From Akkermansia muciniphila (GTDB lineage Bacteria; Verrucomicrobiota; Verrucomicrobiia; Verrucomicrobiales; Akkermansiaceae), in NCBI GenBank assembly GCA_945883695.1, contig CAMCYK010000001.1:40730-104729 (forward strand): a stretch of 64,000 nt of DNA, written 5' to 3'. This document shows positions 29,900 through 38,519 of the stretch, one piece after another. The notes below the pieces were generated by a model, which worked only from the letters and a program-made list of their open reading frames with translations, was not told the DNA's origin and searched no databases. A program made the position numbers and the translations under genes. Within the stretch, counting starts at the first letter, position 1; every line of letters starts with the position of its first letter.

Positions 29900-31174
29900 T
29901 CAGAGGATCTCGGTTTCGTCGCGGTTCATCCGGGCGTTCTCGAAGGCTTCTTCGGTGATCAGGCCCTGGCGCATCAGGCGGCGCAGGTTGGCGTCCCATT
30001 CGATGCTGCCGGCGCGGCGGATCACGTCCTCCAGCGAGCGGGCGCCGCCGTCGTAGTTGGCGATGGCGGAGGAAACGGCGTCGTCGTTGTTCTGCAGGAA
30101 TTCGTAGGTGAGGACCCGGCGCTGGATGCCGTTGAGGAGGCCCTGGGAGTGGATGAAGATCAGGATTTCCGACAGTCGCGAGAGGATCGAGGCGTGGTTT
30201 TCCTTCGGGTAGAGTTCGAGGATACGGCCGATGGTCTTGACCGCGCCGGTGGTGTGCAGGGTGGAGAGGACCAGGTGACCGGTCTGGGCGGCCTCCATGC
30301 AGGTCTCCATCGCCTCGCGGTCGCGGAGTTCCCCGAGCAGGATGACGTGGGGCGCCTTGCGGAGGACGTCCTTGAGGCCCTGGCGGTAGGAGTGGACGTC
30401 GCGTCCGACTTCCTGCTGGGTGACCACGCTGGGGCAGGGGATGCGGCGGCCCGGGTATTCGGGATCCTCCATGTCATCCGGATACTGGTATTCGATGGGG
30501 TCTTCCACGGTAACCACGTGTTTGCCGTGGTTGCGCCGGAGCCAATCGATCAGGGCGGCGAGGGTGGTCGACTTGCCGGAACCGGTCGGGCCGGTGACCA
30601 GGCACAGGCCGGCCCGCTTCAGCACCGCCTGGCGGAGCACCGTGTTGGTGTCGGCATCGATCCCGAGGCTTTCGAGTTCCGGGATGTAGTCGTTGAGGAT
30701 ACGGCAGGTTACCCCGAGGCCGGAGGAGCTGAGGTGGGCCTGGATACGGAGGCGGCCGGAGCGCTCGCCATTGTTGCCCATCGGGATGCCGTCGCAGGAG
30801 AAGTCGGCGACCTTGCGCTCCGCGAAGTCACGGATGGCGGCGTTGATCTTGTCCTCGACGCGGAGGTGGAGGTTGTCGTCCTCGCCGAAGCCGTGGCTGG
30901 CGCTCTCGCGGTTGCTGATGAGTTCCTTGAGGATCTCATCCATGTGGCGGGCGGTGAGGATGCCCAGGAAATCCAGTTTTTCGACGCCCTTGTTGGTATG
31001 GATATAAACCGGGCGTTCGGCGCGCATCTGGATGTCCGACGCCCGGACTTCCTTGCAGACGCGGAAGATGATCGCCAGCAGGGTGGCGCCGTTCATGTCC
31101 GCTGCGAAGCGCGGAGCTGCCGCCGGGGCATTGCTGACCGGAAGTGGCGGTGGTTCGTGAACGGCGGTGAACAT
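29900..31174 (-). CDS. PilT-family retraction-type ATPase
   Basis: This 424-residue cytoplasmic hexameric ATPase has 'VCKEVRASDIQMRAERPVYI' and 'ILTARHMDEILKELISN' (PilT N domain). Its core has Walker A 'VTGPTGSGKSTTLAALIDWL', Asp box 'HVVTVEDPIEYQY', Walker B 'HVILLGELRDREAMETCMEA', His box 'TGHLVLSTLHTTGA' and a PilT-type 'AEILIFIHSQGLL'-like region. There is no zinc motif, which separates it from GspE. It should depolymerise the filament, which points to a dynamic pilus rather than a plain secretion system. The frame is open upstream, but MFTAVHEPPP is the sensible start. Confidence 0.88.
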   Translation of the reverse strand: MFTAVHEPPPLPVSNAPAAAPRFAADMNGATLLAIIFRVCKEVRASDIQMRAERPVYIHTNKGVEKLDFLGILTARHMDEILKELISNRESASHGFGEDDNLHLRVEDKINAAIRDFAERKVADFSCDGIPMGNNGERSGRLRIQAHLSSSGLGVTCRILNDYIPELESLGIDADTNTVLRQAVLKRAGLCLVTGPTGSGKSTTLAALIDWLRRNHGKHVVTVEDPIEYQYPDDMEDPEYPGRRIPCPSVVTQQEVGRDVHSYRQGLKDVLRKAPHVILLGELRDREAMETCMEAAQTGHLVLSTLHTTGAVKTIGRILELYPKENHASILSRLSEILIFIHSQGLLNGIQRRVLTYEFLQNNDDAVSSAIANYDGGARSLEDVIRRAGSIEWDANLRRLMRQGLITEEAFENARMNRDETEIL

Positions 31175-31226
31175 GGGAGGGTGGTTTGAAAAGGTGAAAG
31201 CTGAGATGTTAAAAACAGGGAGCGGC

Positions 31227-32096
31227 TCAGCGGGAGAGGGATGCCTGGTCGGGCGTGGTGGAGGAGAGGCGGCGGATAGTGGCTTCGGCAGCGTCGCGGA
31301 CCTTGGTGACGAAGGCGAGGCGCTCGAGCATTTCGTCCTGACGGGCGGGCGAGAGGTTCTGGAAGTCGCCGCTTTCAATCCAGCGGGACCCCAATTCGCG
31401 ATGGCGGGCGAGCGCCTGGTCGAGCAAGCGGAGTTGCTGGCTCATCTGGTCGATGCTGTGATTGTCCCGGTGCTGGAACATCAGCTCGAGGATGTTGCCG
31501 GCGGCCGAGGCGGCGGTGAGGGCGGGACGGGGGTCGGACTGTTCGCGCAAGGAGTAGTCGATGGTCAGGCCGGCGAGCATCAGGACCCGTTCGGTCAGCA
31601 CCGGGCGGGTGCCGACGGCGGGTTCGGTCAGGAAGAGATGATACGAGTTGTAATTCGCGTAGTTGGAGGGATCCAGCTCGTAGGCGAAGAGCAGACGGTC
31701 CTCGACCTGGCGCCGCAGGTAAAACTTGTGGCCCTCGCTGGCGGGGCGCGGGTTGGTGCGCTCGGTCACGGCGCTTTCGATCCGCGAGATGAACGACGCT
31801 TCCCGCGAGGGCGCCTGGTCGCCGGCATCACAGGTTTCGGCAGCCGTCCCGTGGTCATGACCACAATCGCCGCATTTCTTCGTGCCGGTCCGGGCCTCGG
31901 CACCGTGCCAGTCGGCATCGATGCCGCCTTGCACCGCAAGCGCGATGACCTGGCCGTAGGGGCTCATTTTCAAGCCCAGCGGATTCGGGCGGTAGTCGAA
32001 ATCCCCGCCCGAGGCCAGCCGCGCGGCACCGTAGGACCACAGCGCCACGCCGGAGACGGCGAGCGAGAGGTTGATCACGATGTTGCGGAGATTCAT
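31227..32096 (-). CDS. hypothetical exported/membrane protein with a Cys-His cluster
   Basis: This 289-residue protein has an N-terminal hydrophobic anchor or signal (residues 5-25, IVINLSLAVSGVALWSYGAA). Around residue 75 lies 'CGDCGHDHGTAAETC', a Cys/His-rich loop that could bind a metal. The rest is helical and looks TPR-like ('LLFAYELDPSNYANYNSYHL', 'NILELMFQHRDNHSIDQMSQ'). No family recognised. It sits between the ABC permease and the PilT-like gene. Spacing to the permease is 38 bases, consistent with one transcript. Confidence 0.6.
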   Translation of the reverse strand: MNLRNIVINLSLAVSGVALWSYGAARLASGGDFDYRPNPLGLKMSPYGQVIALAVQGGIDADWHGAEARTGTKKCGDCGHDHGTAAETCDAGDQAPSREASFISRIESAVTERTNPRPASEGHKFYLRRQVEDRLLFAYELDPSNYANYNSYHLFLTEPAVGTRPVLTERVLMLAGLTIDYSLREQSDPRPALTAASAAGNILELMFQHRDNHSIDQMSQQLRLLDQALARHRELGSRWIESGDFQNLSPARQDEMLERLAFVTKVRDAAEATIRRLSSTTPDQASLSR

Positions 32097-32134
32097 GGAG
32101 CCTTGGAGAGAGAGAGGGAGGGAAGATTGAGAAA

Positions 32135-32902
32135 TCAGGCGGTGGCGCGGACGCGGAAGACGAGGCGGGAGATCACGGCGTGGACCAGCAGGATGCCGCC
32201 GAAGTAGGCGATCAGCAGGGGAAACTTGTCCCAGGCGATCGCGCCGAGCTTGTAGCGCAGGCGTTCGGTGGGATCGGCGAAGTGATAATGGGGCGAAGAG
32301 GCCCACAGCCATTTGAGCAGCGCGCTGCTCTCGAGGTTCGCGAGGAGCTTGAGGTAGCCGACGCCGTAGAGGCCGTAGATCGCGAGGGCGCTGGAGGCGA
32401 GGAAACCGGTGATGCTGCCGAAGCGGGAGGCCACGGCGGCTGCGAGGGCAACCAGCGGCGCCATCACCAGCAGGAAAAGGATGGCATACTGGACATTGGT
32501 GGCCAGCCACATGGCCCGTTCGTCGGGCAGGGCGGGACTGGCGCCGAGGATGCAAATGGCCGCGGCAACGAAAGGCAGCGGGGCGAGATAGGTGAAAACC
32601 GAAAGCCACATCTCGAACAGCTGGCGGCCCGCGGAGACCCCGGTGGTGAGAAAGTATTCCCCGAGACCGGAGCGGGCATTGCTTTCGCCCTGCTTCGCGG
32701 CGGTGAAAAAGCCCCAGAACACGGCGGACAGCAGGGCCATCGCCCAGGTCGCCTGGGCGATCGCGGGCTTGAGCAGGGCGGGGTTCTCGGTGCCGCTCGA
32801 GATATACTGCAAGAGGAATGGCAGGACTCCCACGGCGAAGGCGCAGATCACCCACGACTTGCGTCGGAAAAGCGTGGCGGTGGTGAGGCGGTAAAGGCGC
32901 AT
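32135..32902 (-). CDS. ABC transporter permease subunit
   Basis: This 255-residue protein has about six transmembrane helices ('SWVICAFAVGVLPFLLQYIS', 'WAMALLSAVFWGFFTAAKQG', 'YLAPLPFVAAAICILGASPA', 'AILFLLVMAPLVALAAAVAS', 'GFLASSALAIYGLYGVGYLK', 'IAYFGGILLVHAVISRLVF'). The layout fits ABC-2-type exporter permeases. It pairs with the ATPase just upstream. An earlier ATG at 32938 would overlap that gene by 31 bases; I prefer 32902. The substrate is unknown. Confidence 0.75.
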   Translation of the reverse strand: MRLYRLTTATLFRRKSWVICAFAVGVLPFLLQYISSGTENPALLKPAIAQATWAMALLSAVFWGFFTAAKQGESNARSGLGEYFLTTGVSAGRQLFEMWLSVFTYLAPLPFVAAAICILGASPALPDERAMWLATNVQYAILFLLVMAPLVALAAAVASRFGSITGFLASSALAIYGLYGVGYLKLLANLESSALLKWLWASSPHYHFADPTERLRYKLGAIAWDKFPLLIAYFGGILLVHAVISRLVFRVRATA

Positions 32903-32907
32903 GGCGG

Positions 32908-33603
32908 TCAGTTCAGCTGTTGCTTGAGTTGGCTCCATGTCTGGTCGTTGCCGACCGTGTGGCGGATTCCCTCGCCTTGGATCACCAGGGCGCTCGGCAT
33001 GTTCATCGAGTCATAGTCGGGATGGCAGCTGACCAGCCGCAGGACCTGTTGGGAGCTCGCCCGCCAGATTCCTTCGAAGACTTCCCGCGCATAGGCGTCG
33101 AGGCCACTGAAGGGCTCGTCGAGCAACAGGATGTTCCCGCTTGCCGGATCGACGGAGTGTTCCGCGACGATGAGGTGGGTCTTGCGGCGGTTCCCGGTGG
33201 AAAGTTTGCCGTAGGGCTTGCGGACATCGAGCTCAAGCGAAGCGGCGAGATCGATCGCAGACTTGCGGCGGGCCGCCGGGATCATGGCTTTGAAAATGCC
33301 GGCGACCGTGATCTCCGGGTCGAAGCGCAGGTCTTCGGGAAGGTACTGGGTTTTGCCCTCCGCCACGAAAGTGCCCTTCATCTGTTTGAGGGTTTTGGCG
33401 AGCGTGCGGAGCAGCGTCGTTTTGCCGCGACCGTTGCGGGCAATCAGGAAGTGGGTTCCCCCGCTCAGCGAAATATCCTCAGCGGCGGAAGCAAGGGCCT
33501 GGCTGTAACCAATGGTCAGGCCGGCTTGGAGCTTCAACTGTGGGGACTTCGGATTCATTCCAATGACGCTGATTTCGCTGCTGGTTCTAGTGATTTCGGC
33601 CAA
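32908..33603 (-). CDS. ABC transporter ATP-binding protein
   Basis: This 231-residue ATPase has a Walker A of 'ARNGRGKTTLL' (first Gly replaced by Ala), a signature of 'LSTGNRRK' (a variant of LSGGQ), Walker B 'ILLLDEPFSGLDAYA' and H-loop 'LVSCHPDY'. The changes are mild and it should still bind ATP. It is the first gene of the long minus-strand run containing the pilus cluster and pairs with the permease. An internal Met at residue 16 (33558) is an alternative start. Confidence 0.82.
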   Translation of the reverse strand: MAEITRTSSEISVIGMNPKSPQLKLQAGLTIGYSQALASAAEDISLSGGTHFLIARNGRGKTTLLRTLAKTLKQMKGTFVAEGKTQYLPEDLRFDPEITVAGIFKAMIPAARRKSAIDLAASLELDVRKPYGKLSTGNRRKTHLIVAEHSVDPASGNILLLDEPFSGLDAYAREVFEGIWRASSQQVLRLVSCHPDYDSMNMPSALVIQGEGIRHTVGNDQTWSQLKQQLN

Positions 33604-33896
33604 GTATTCAAGATCAATTAAATATCGAGCGCTCCGTTGCTTCTGGTGTTATTGATTTTTTTCTAAATTAGCAATAAATTTTTGAACATTTTCAGAAGAA
33701 CTTGGTCATCAACGGTTAGAAGAGGTCAGCAAAGGTGTCCCAAAGCGGGTCTCCTGCTTGAAACTGCAACTTTGAAGCCTGGATCCGTCGTCCCGGGAGC
33801 GCGATTCTTCGGGGTGATCGGGCCATTCCGGGGATTTCCCGATTTTCCGCGTGACGCTGGGGGGACCCCTGTTACAACCCGCGCACCGAGCAAAGC
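33604..33896. promoter_or_regulatory. AT-rich divergent control region (pilus cluster / purM)
   Basis: This gap is strikingly AT-rich at 33608-33720 ('tgatttttttctaaattag', 'caataaatttttgaacattt') in an otherwise very GC-rich window, then turns GC-rich toward purM. On the minus strand 'TTGCTA', 17 bases and 'TAACAC' make a weak sigma-70-like match at 33650-33680. It is the best candidate for the promoter of the 16-kb pilus run. No operator or riboswitch was recognised. Confidence 0.45.
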
Positions 33897-34892
33897 ATGG
33901 GAGGAAAGCTGACTTACCAGCAGGCCGGAGTGGACACGCGAAGAGCGGCCGCCCTGGTGGGTGATATCAAAGGGCACGTGGCACGCACGCAGCAGAACCG
34001 TAAGCTTCTCGGAGCATTCGGACTGTTCGCCGCCTGCTACGATCTGAGTTCCTACCGGGAGCCGGTGATCGTCACCGGCTGCGACGGTGTCGGGACCAAG
34101 CTCGAACTGCTGCTGGAGCACGACCTGCTCGAAACGGCGGGGAAGGATCTGGTGGCGATGAGCGTGAACGACATCCTCACCACCGGCGGCGATCCTTTGC
34201 TGTTCCTCGACTACATCGGCATCGCCGCGCTGGATGAGGAGAAGATCACCCGGCTGATCGGCGGCATGTGCGACTACCTGGCGGACTGCGATTGCATCCT
34301 GGCCGGGGGCGAAACCGCGGAGATGCCCGGAATCGTGCCGCCGGACGTGATCGAGCTCTCCGGCTTCTGCATCGGCTGCGCCGAGAAGCCGGAGCTGGTG
34401 GATCCCACCACCTTGCAAGTCGGCGACGTGCTGGTCGGCTACCCGTCGAACAGCATCCACGCCAACGGCTGGAGCCTGGTGCGGCGCGTTTTGAGCGAGC
34501 ACCCGGGCTGTGTCAGCGAGCAGGAGCTGCTCGGCTTCTTGAAGCCGACCCGCCTCTATCACGATGTGGTCCGCGACATCAAGGCGGCCGGGGTCAAGCC
34601 CAAGGCCTACGCCCATATCACCGGCGGCGGGCTGCCTGAAAACCTCGAACGGCTGTTCCGCGGCTTCGGGGCGGATCTGGAGATTCCGCGCTGGGAGCTG
34701 CCCGGCATTGACAAGCTGTTGGCCCACGTCGACAGCGAGGACCGCTTCCACACTTTCAATATGGGCATCGGCTGGGTGGCCATCGTCGCGGCCGAGCAGG
34801 CGGACGCGATCCTGGCCGCCGGTCCGGGCGGCACCATCCTGGGCCGCCTGGTTGACGCCGAGGGTGTCCGGGTGAAAGTCCGCGGCGAGTGA
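33897..34892 (+). CDS. purM: phosphoribosylformylglycinamidine cyclo-ligase
   Basis: This 331-residue enzyme carries out step five of purine synthesis, ATP-dependent ring closure of FGAM to AIR, in the cytoplasm. Family marks are 'TYQQAGVDT' at the start, 'TGCDGVGTKLELLLEHD' (residues 60-76), 'DLVAMSVNDILTTGGDPLLFLDY', here split as 'AMSVNDILTTGGDP' and 'LLFLDY', plus 'CILAGGETAEMPG', 'NSIHANGWSLVRRV', 'AHITGGGLPENLER' and 'FNMGIGWVAIV'. The length is normal. purF follows 13 bases downstream, so the two are co-transcribed. Confidence 0.95.
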   Translation: MGGKLTYQQAGVDTRRAAALVGDIKGHVARTQQNRKLLGAFGLFAACYDLSSYREPVIVTGCDGVGTKLELLLEHDLLETAGKDLVAMSVNDILTTGGDPLLFLDYIGIAALDEEKITRLIGGMCDYLADCDCILAGGETAEMPGIVPPDVIELSGFCIGCAEKPELVDPTTLQVGDVLVGYPSNSIHANGWSLVRRVLSEHPGCVSEQELLGFLKPTRLYHDVVRDIKAAGVKPKAYAHITGGGLPENLERLFRGFGADLEIPRWELPGIDKLLAHVDSEDRFHTFNMGIGWVAIVAAEQADAILAAGPGGTILGRLVDAEGVRVKVRGE

Positions 34893-34905
34893 TCCCGAGC
34901 GAACG

Positions 34906-36831
34906 ATGAGCGACTTCCTCACCCACGAATGCGGAATCGCCGCCGTCCGGCTCCGCAAACCGCTGGCATATTACCACGATCGCTACGGCACCGCGCTGTG
35001 GGGGTTCCAGAAGCTGTTCCTGCTGATGGAGAAGCAGCACAACCGGGGCCAGGACGGCATCGGGATCGGCTGCACCAAACTCGACATGCCGCTGGGCCAG
35101 CCCTACGTGTTCCGTCGCCGCGACAGCGAGCGGGACGGTTTGGCGAACGTGTTCCGGAAGGAAATGAAAACCTTCCACAAGATGGTGCGGAAGGGCGTGT
35201 TGAGTCCGGACCATCCCGACAGCATCAAGGAACACTACGATTTCGGCGGGGAAGTACTGATCGGCCACTTGCGCTACGGCACTTCCGGCGAGTTCGACGA
35301 AGGCTCCTGCCATCCGTATCTGCGCCGCAGCAACTGGCCGACCCGCACGCTCATGGTCATGGGCAATTTCAACATGACCAACGCCGCGGCGCTCAACCAG
35401 GTGCTGATCGAGCGCGGCCAGCACCCGGTCTTCGGCACCGACACCCAGACGGTGCTCGAGGAGATCGGGTTCCATCTCGACGAAGCGCATACCGATCTCT
35501 ACCGCAAGCTCCGCGACGAAGGGGTGGACGGCCGCGACATGCCGGAGCGGATTTCAGCCCAGCTCGACCTCGCCCGCATCGTGGGCGAGTCGGCCCAGGC
35601 GTGGGACGGCGGTTATTCGATCTGCGGGGTGGTGGGCAATGGCGACATGTTCGTCATGCGGGACCCCCGCGGGATCCGGCCCTGCCACATGCTGGTGACC
35701 GACGACGTGATCGCCTTCGCCTCCGAGCGGGTGCCGCTGATGACCGTGTTCGAAGCCGACGCCTCGCAGGTCAAGGCGGTCGATCCCGGCAGCATTATTA
35801 CGATCAAGGCGGACGGCACCTTCAGCGATATCCAGTTCTCACCGCCCCAGCGCTACACGCCTTGCTCGTTCGAGAAGATCTACTTCTCGCGCGGCAACGA
35901 CCCCCAGATCTACCGCGAGCGGAAGGCGATGGGAGCCTCGCTGGTGACGCAGGTGGTCGAGGCGATCGGCGGCAGCTTTGACAAGTCGGTCTTTTCCTTC
36001 ATTCCGAACACCGCCGAGACCGCGTATTACGGCCTGATGGACGGCCTCCGTCTCTACCGGCGGCAGGAAGTCCGCTCCGCGATCCTCGAGGCGCAGGCCG
36101 AGGGAACCCTCACCCCGGAATTGCTGGACGACCTGATTTTGCGGAACTGGCCGCGCGGCGAGAAAATCGCCCACAAGGACATCAAGATGCGGACCTTCAT
36201 CGCCCAGGAAAAAGGCCGCGACCAGTTGGTTTCGCACGTCTACGACATCACCTACGGGGTGGTGCGCCCGGATGACGCGCTGGTGGCGCTGGACGACTCG
36301 ATCGTCCGCGGGACCACCCTGAAAAAGTCGATTCTCAAGATCCTCGCCCGCACCTCGCCGCGCAAGATCGTCGTCTGTTCGACCGCCCCGCAAATCCGCT
36401 ATCCGGATTGCTACGGCATCGACATGTCGGAGCTGGGCAAGTTCATCGCGTTCCAAGCGGCGGTCGCCTTGCACCGGAGGGCCGGCCGCCAGTCGCTGCT
36501 CGACCGGATCTACGATGAATGTCGTAGCGAGCTTGCCAAGCCGGCCGCGCTGATGACCAACCGGGTGAAAGGCGTCTACGAAGCCTTCACCGACACCGAG
36601 GTTTCCGGCGAAATCAGCCGCATGGTCACGCCTGAGGACATGGACTGGGACGGCGAGGTGGACGTGATCTTCCAGACCATCGAGAACCTGCGGGCCTCGA
36701 TCAAGGGGCCTTGCGGCGATTGGTATTTCACCGGCGACTATCCGACCGCCGGTGGCTACTCGATGGTCAATTCGGCCTACGTCCGGTGGTATGAGGGGGT
36801 CGGCGGCCGAAGCTACGGGCTTCAGCTTTGA
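34906..36831 (+). CDS. purF: amidophosphoribosyltransferase, long form
   Basis: This enzyme makes phosphoribosylamine from PRPP and glutamine, the first committed purine step. Its 641 residues exceed the usual 470-510. The Ntn-glutaminase nucleophile is C9 in 'THECGIAAVRL' after a very short leader. 'EVLIGHLRYGTSGEFDE', 'MVMGNFNMTNAAAL' and 'WDGGYSICGVVGNGDMFVMR' are glutaminase regions. 'FIPNTAETAYYGLMDGLRLY' and the PRPP loop 'VALDDSIVRGTTLKKS' mark the phosphoribosyltransferase domain. The extra length is an insertion before the PRPP loop (about residues 385-455) and a C-terminal extension of about 120 residues. Long PurF forms are known in Bacteroidota. Confidence 0.9.
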   Translation: MSDFLTHECGIAAVRLRKPLAYYHDRYGTALWGFQKLFLLMEKQHNRGQDGIGIGCTKLDMPLGQPYVFRRRDSERDGLANVFRKEMKTFHKMVRKGVLSPDHPDSIKEHYDFGGEVLIGHLRYGTSGEFDEGSCHPYLRRSNWPTRTLMVMGNFNMTNAAALNQVLIERGQHPVFGTDTQTVLEEIGFHLDEAHTDLYRKLRDEGVDGRDMPERISAQLDLARIVGESAQAWDGGYSICGVVGNGDMFVMRDPRGIRPCHMLVTDDVIAFASERVPLMTVFEADASQVKAVDPGSIITIKADGTFSDIQFSPPQRYTPCSFEKIYFSRGNDPQIYRERKAMGASLVTQVVEAIGGSFDKSVFSFIPNTAETAYYGLMDGLRLYRRQEVRSAILEAQAEGTLTPELLDDLILRNWPRGEKIAHKDIKMRTFIAQEKGRDQLVSHVYDITYGVVRPDDALVALDDSIVRGTTLKKSILKILARTSPRKIVVCSTAPQIRYPDCYGIDMSELGKFIAFQAAVALHRRAGRQSLLDRIYDECRSELAKPAALMTNRVKGVYEAFTDTEVSGEISRMVTPEDMDWDGEVDVIFQTIENLRASIKGPCGDWYFTGDYPTAGGYSMVNSAYVRWYEGVGGRSYGLQL

Positions 36832-37285
36832 TCCGGCGGGTTGGAGTGGCGCCTGTCCAGCGGCATCGTGGAGTTGGCTCGCGTGCTTTTTAGCCACGGC
36901 GGAATCGCATCAATCACTGGAAGCTGAAGCTTCGGGGTATCGTGATCATCCGGTTCTAAAAAATTTCCACAAAGTTTGGAAATCGGTTGGAGCTGATTTC
37001 GATTGCTTCAGTAATGACGAGCTTCCTCCACTTCCAAACCTCCCCGACCGGCGCGCGAGTTCCGGGGGGTGCCTGCGGGACGGACGGGGATGGGGGACGG
37101 TTGAAGCTCGTCGTGGCACCGCGCGGTAGCGAAAGCGCCCCGGTGCCGACACTTTTCCAGATTTCGGCCCGCACGACGGGGGGGTACGGTCGCGATGACG
37201 AATCCAGTGACTTGGAACAGGGCCGGGTGGCCTTTTCCGAGCGCTGGCAAGTCCCGCGCCGTCTGTCAGCGGGCCGGTCGCACGG

Positions 37286-37327
37286 GACCGACACTTGTAG
37301 GCCGGGGGGTCTTATCAAGTGCCGGTC
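37286..37327. repeat. imperfect 12-bp hairpin within the repeat region
   Basis: 'gaccgacacttg' (37286-37297) and 'caagtgccggtc' (37316-37327) pair at 11 of 12 positions with an 18-base loop. The arms carry the same 'tgtcgg/ccgaca' core as the surrounding direct repeats. Confidence 0.5.
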
Positions 37328-37370
37328 CCGACACATTTCCAGGTTGTCGGTCCAAGTAGTATTCAAGCGC

Positions 37371-37394
37371 CGCCGGAGCCGGGGGGCTCCGGCG
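37371..37394. repeat. 10-bp perfect hairpin
   Basis: 'cgccggagcc' (37371-37380) pairs perfectly with 37385-37394 over a GGGG loop. It lies 40 bases upstream of the terminator at 37435 and has no T-run of its own. Confidence 0.55.
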
Positions 37395-37434
37395 CGCTGA
37401 ACCGACCATCACCCACTTTGCCGGTTGCTCAATA

Positions 37435-37486
37435 GACCGGGACGGACGATCCGGGGGGATCGGGGGCCGTCCCGGTCTTTTGCTTT
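37435..37486 (+). terminator. rho-independent terminator
   Basis: An 11-bp perfect stem (37435-37445 with 37467-37477) with an inner gatc.ggggg.gatc fold is followed by 'ttttgcttttt'. This is a textbook plus-strand terminator, yet the nearest plus-strand gene, purF, stops 600 bases earlier. It either ends a long purM-purF 3' UTR or a separate small RNA. Confidence 0.75.
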
Positions 37487-37573
37487 TTCTGAAGTCGACA
37501 ACCCGTGCTCCGCCGCCCGTCAACCTTGACGCCGGGATAGGAACGACGAAGTGGACGACGAAAGTCGTCCGCT

Positions 37574-38428
37574 TCATTCCACCCCCGCCGGAAAAACCGG
37601 GCGGTGGGTGTATTCGGCGAAGCTGACCTTCCCATCGCCATTGCGGTCGGCTTCCGCGAAGATCGCCTCCAGCACGCCCGGGCCGGATGGACGCAGCACG
37701 GCGGTGAATTCGCCGAAGGTCAGGAAACCGTTGCCGTCGAAATCCAAGGTGTTGAAGGAAAGCCGGACCTCGTGGGCCTCCAGCACGCCGAGCGAGGCGG
37801 GCATGACCAGCGGCACGGATCCCTTGCGTGAGAATTCGGCGACCGAGAGCCCGCCGTCGCGGTTCTTGTCAGCACGGCGGAAGGCCTTGGCCTTGGTCGC
37901 TGCCGCGCCCGGGCGGCGGGCGGAAAACTCCGCGGGATCGAGGCTACCGTTGTCATTCGCATCCAGCGCTTCGAAGGCGACCGCGCAGCCGTCCTCGATG
38001 TCCGCGGCGAGCGCAGCCATTTTCTCCCTGCGCGACTGTTTCGGCGGTGCCGGAACACCGGTCTGAAAAATCACCGGATCGAGCTCGAACGCCGGGTCTT
38101 CGGGGTTGAGAACCGGATCGTCGTCGATACCCCCGGCGGTGTGATAAATCACCTCCGGGCCATCGCGCTTCAACCAATTCGGATCCCAGCCGCCGGGGAA
38201 CCAGTCGTCCGGCGCGGGATCTTCGATCACGTCGGGAACCTCGCCCGCGTCATCGTCTTCCGCCTCGTCCTGGTCGCCCGTTTCCTCGTCGTCAGCCGGC
38301 ATCTCATCATCCGACGGGACTTCCTTGTCGACCGGGACCAAGGGCAGGATGGACACGGAGTCCTGGGAAATCGCCGGGCAGGTGCCAAAGGCGATCAGGA
38401 AGGTGGAAAGCAACAAGGTGGGCTTCAT
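37574..38428 (-). CDS. exported EF-hand calcium-binding protein
   Basis: This 284-residue protein has a signal peptide (MKPTLLLSTFLIAFGTCPAIS) and a very acidic Asp/Glu stretch (residues 35-75). The C-terminal half has four EF-hand loops: DANDNGSLDPAEF (156-168), DKNRDGGLSVAEF (187-199), DFDGNGFLTFGEF (229-241) and DRNGDGKVSFAEY (261-273). All keep the Asp-1, Asp/Asn-3 and Glu-12 ligands. It should bind calcium in the periplasm or outside the cell. It lies just downstream of the sigma / anti-sigma-barrel pair on the same strand (91 bases), so it may be co-expressed or a signal partner. Confidence 0.85.
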   Translation of the reverse strand: MKPTLLLSTFLIAFGTCPAISQDSVSILPLVPVDKEVPSDDEMPADDEETGDQDEAEDDDAGEVPDVIEDPAPDDWFPGGWDPNWLKRDGPEVIYHTAGGIDDDPVLNPEDPAFELDPVIFQTGVPAPPKQSRREKMAALAADIEDGCAVAFEALDANDNGSLDPAEFSARRPGAAATKAKAFRRADKNRDGGLSVAEFSRKGSVPLVMPASLGVLEAHEVRLSFNTLDFDGNGFLTFGEFTAVLRPSGPGVLEAIFAEADRNGDGKVSFAEYTHRPVFPAGVE

Positions 38429-38519
38429 GGTGGTGGGATGGGGATAGGTAGCCGGAAACGATCCGGGCACCATGCATGACGGGGACCGGCAGGCGTCCTT
38501 GGAAACAAGCGCGAAAATG

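Larger units (their letters stand above)
36832..37573. other. long intergenic region with degenerate repeats
   Basis: These 742 bases hold no convincing gene. Two direct copies of a roughly 20-base motif (minus strand 'tctggaaa.gtgtcgg.accgg') lie near 37140-37165 and 37322-37345. A weaker relative is near 37035-37050, and an inverted partial copy is at 37284-37300. There is a strong hairpin at 37371-37394 and a terminator at 37435-37486. It may be a worn repeat array, a long 3' UTR of purF, or contain a small RNA. Confidence 0.5.

Noticed and set aside
37575-38079. Plus-strand frame opposite the EF-hand gene
   Set aside because: Four well-formed EF-hand loops on the minus strand show that the minus strand is coding.
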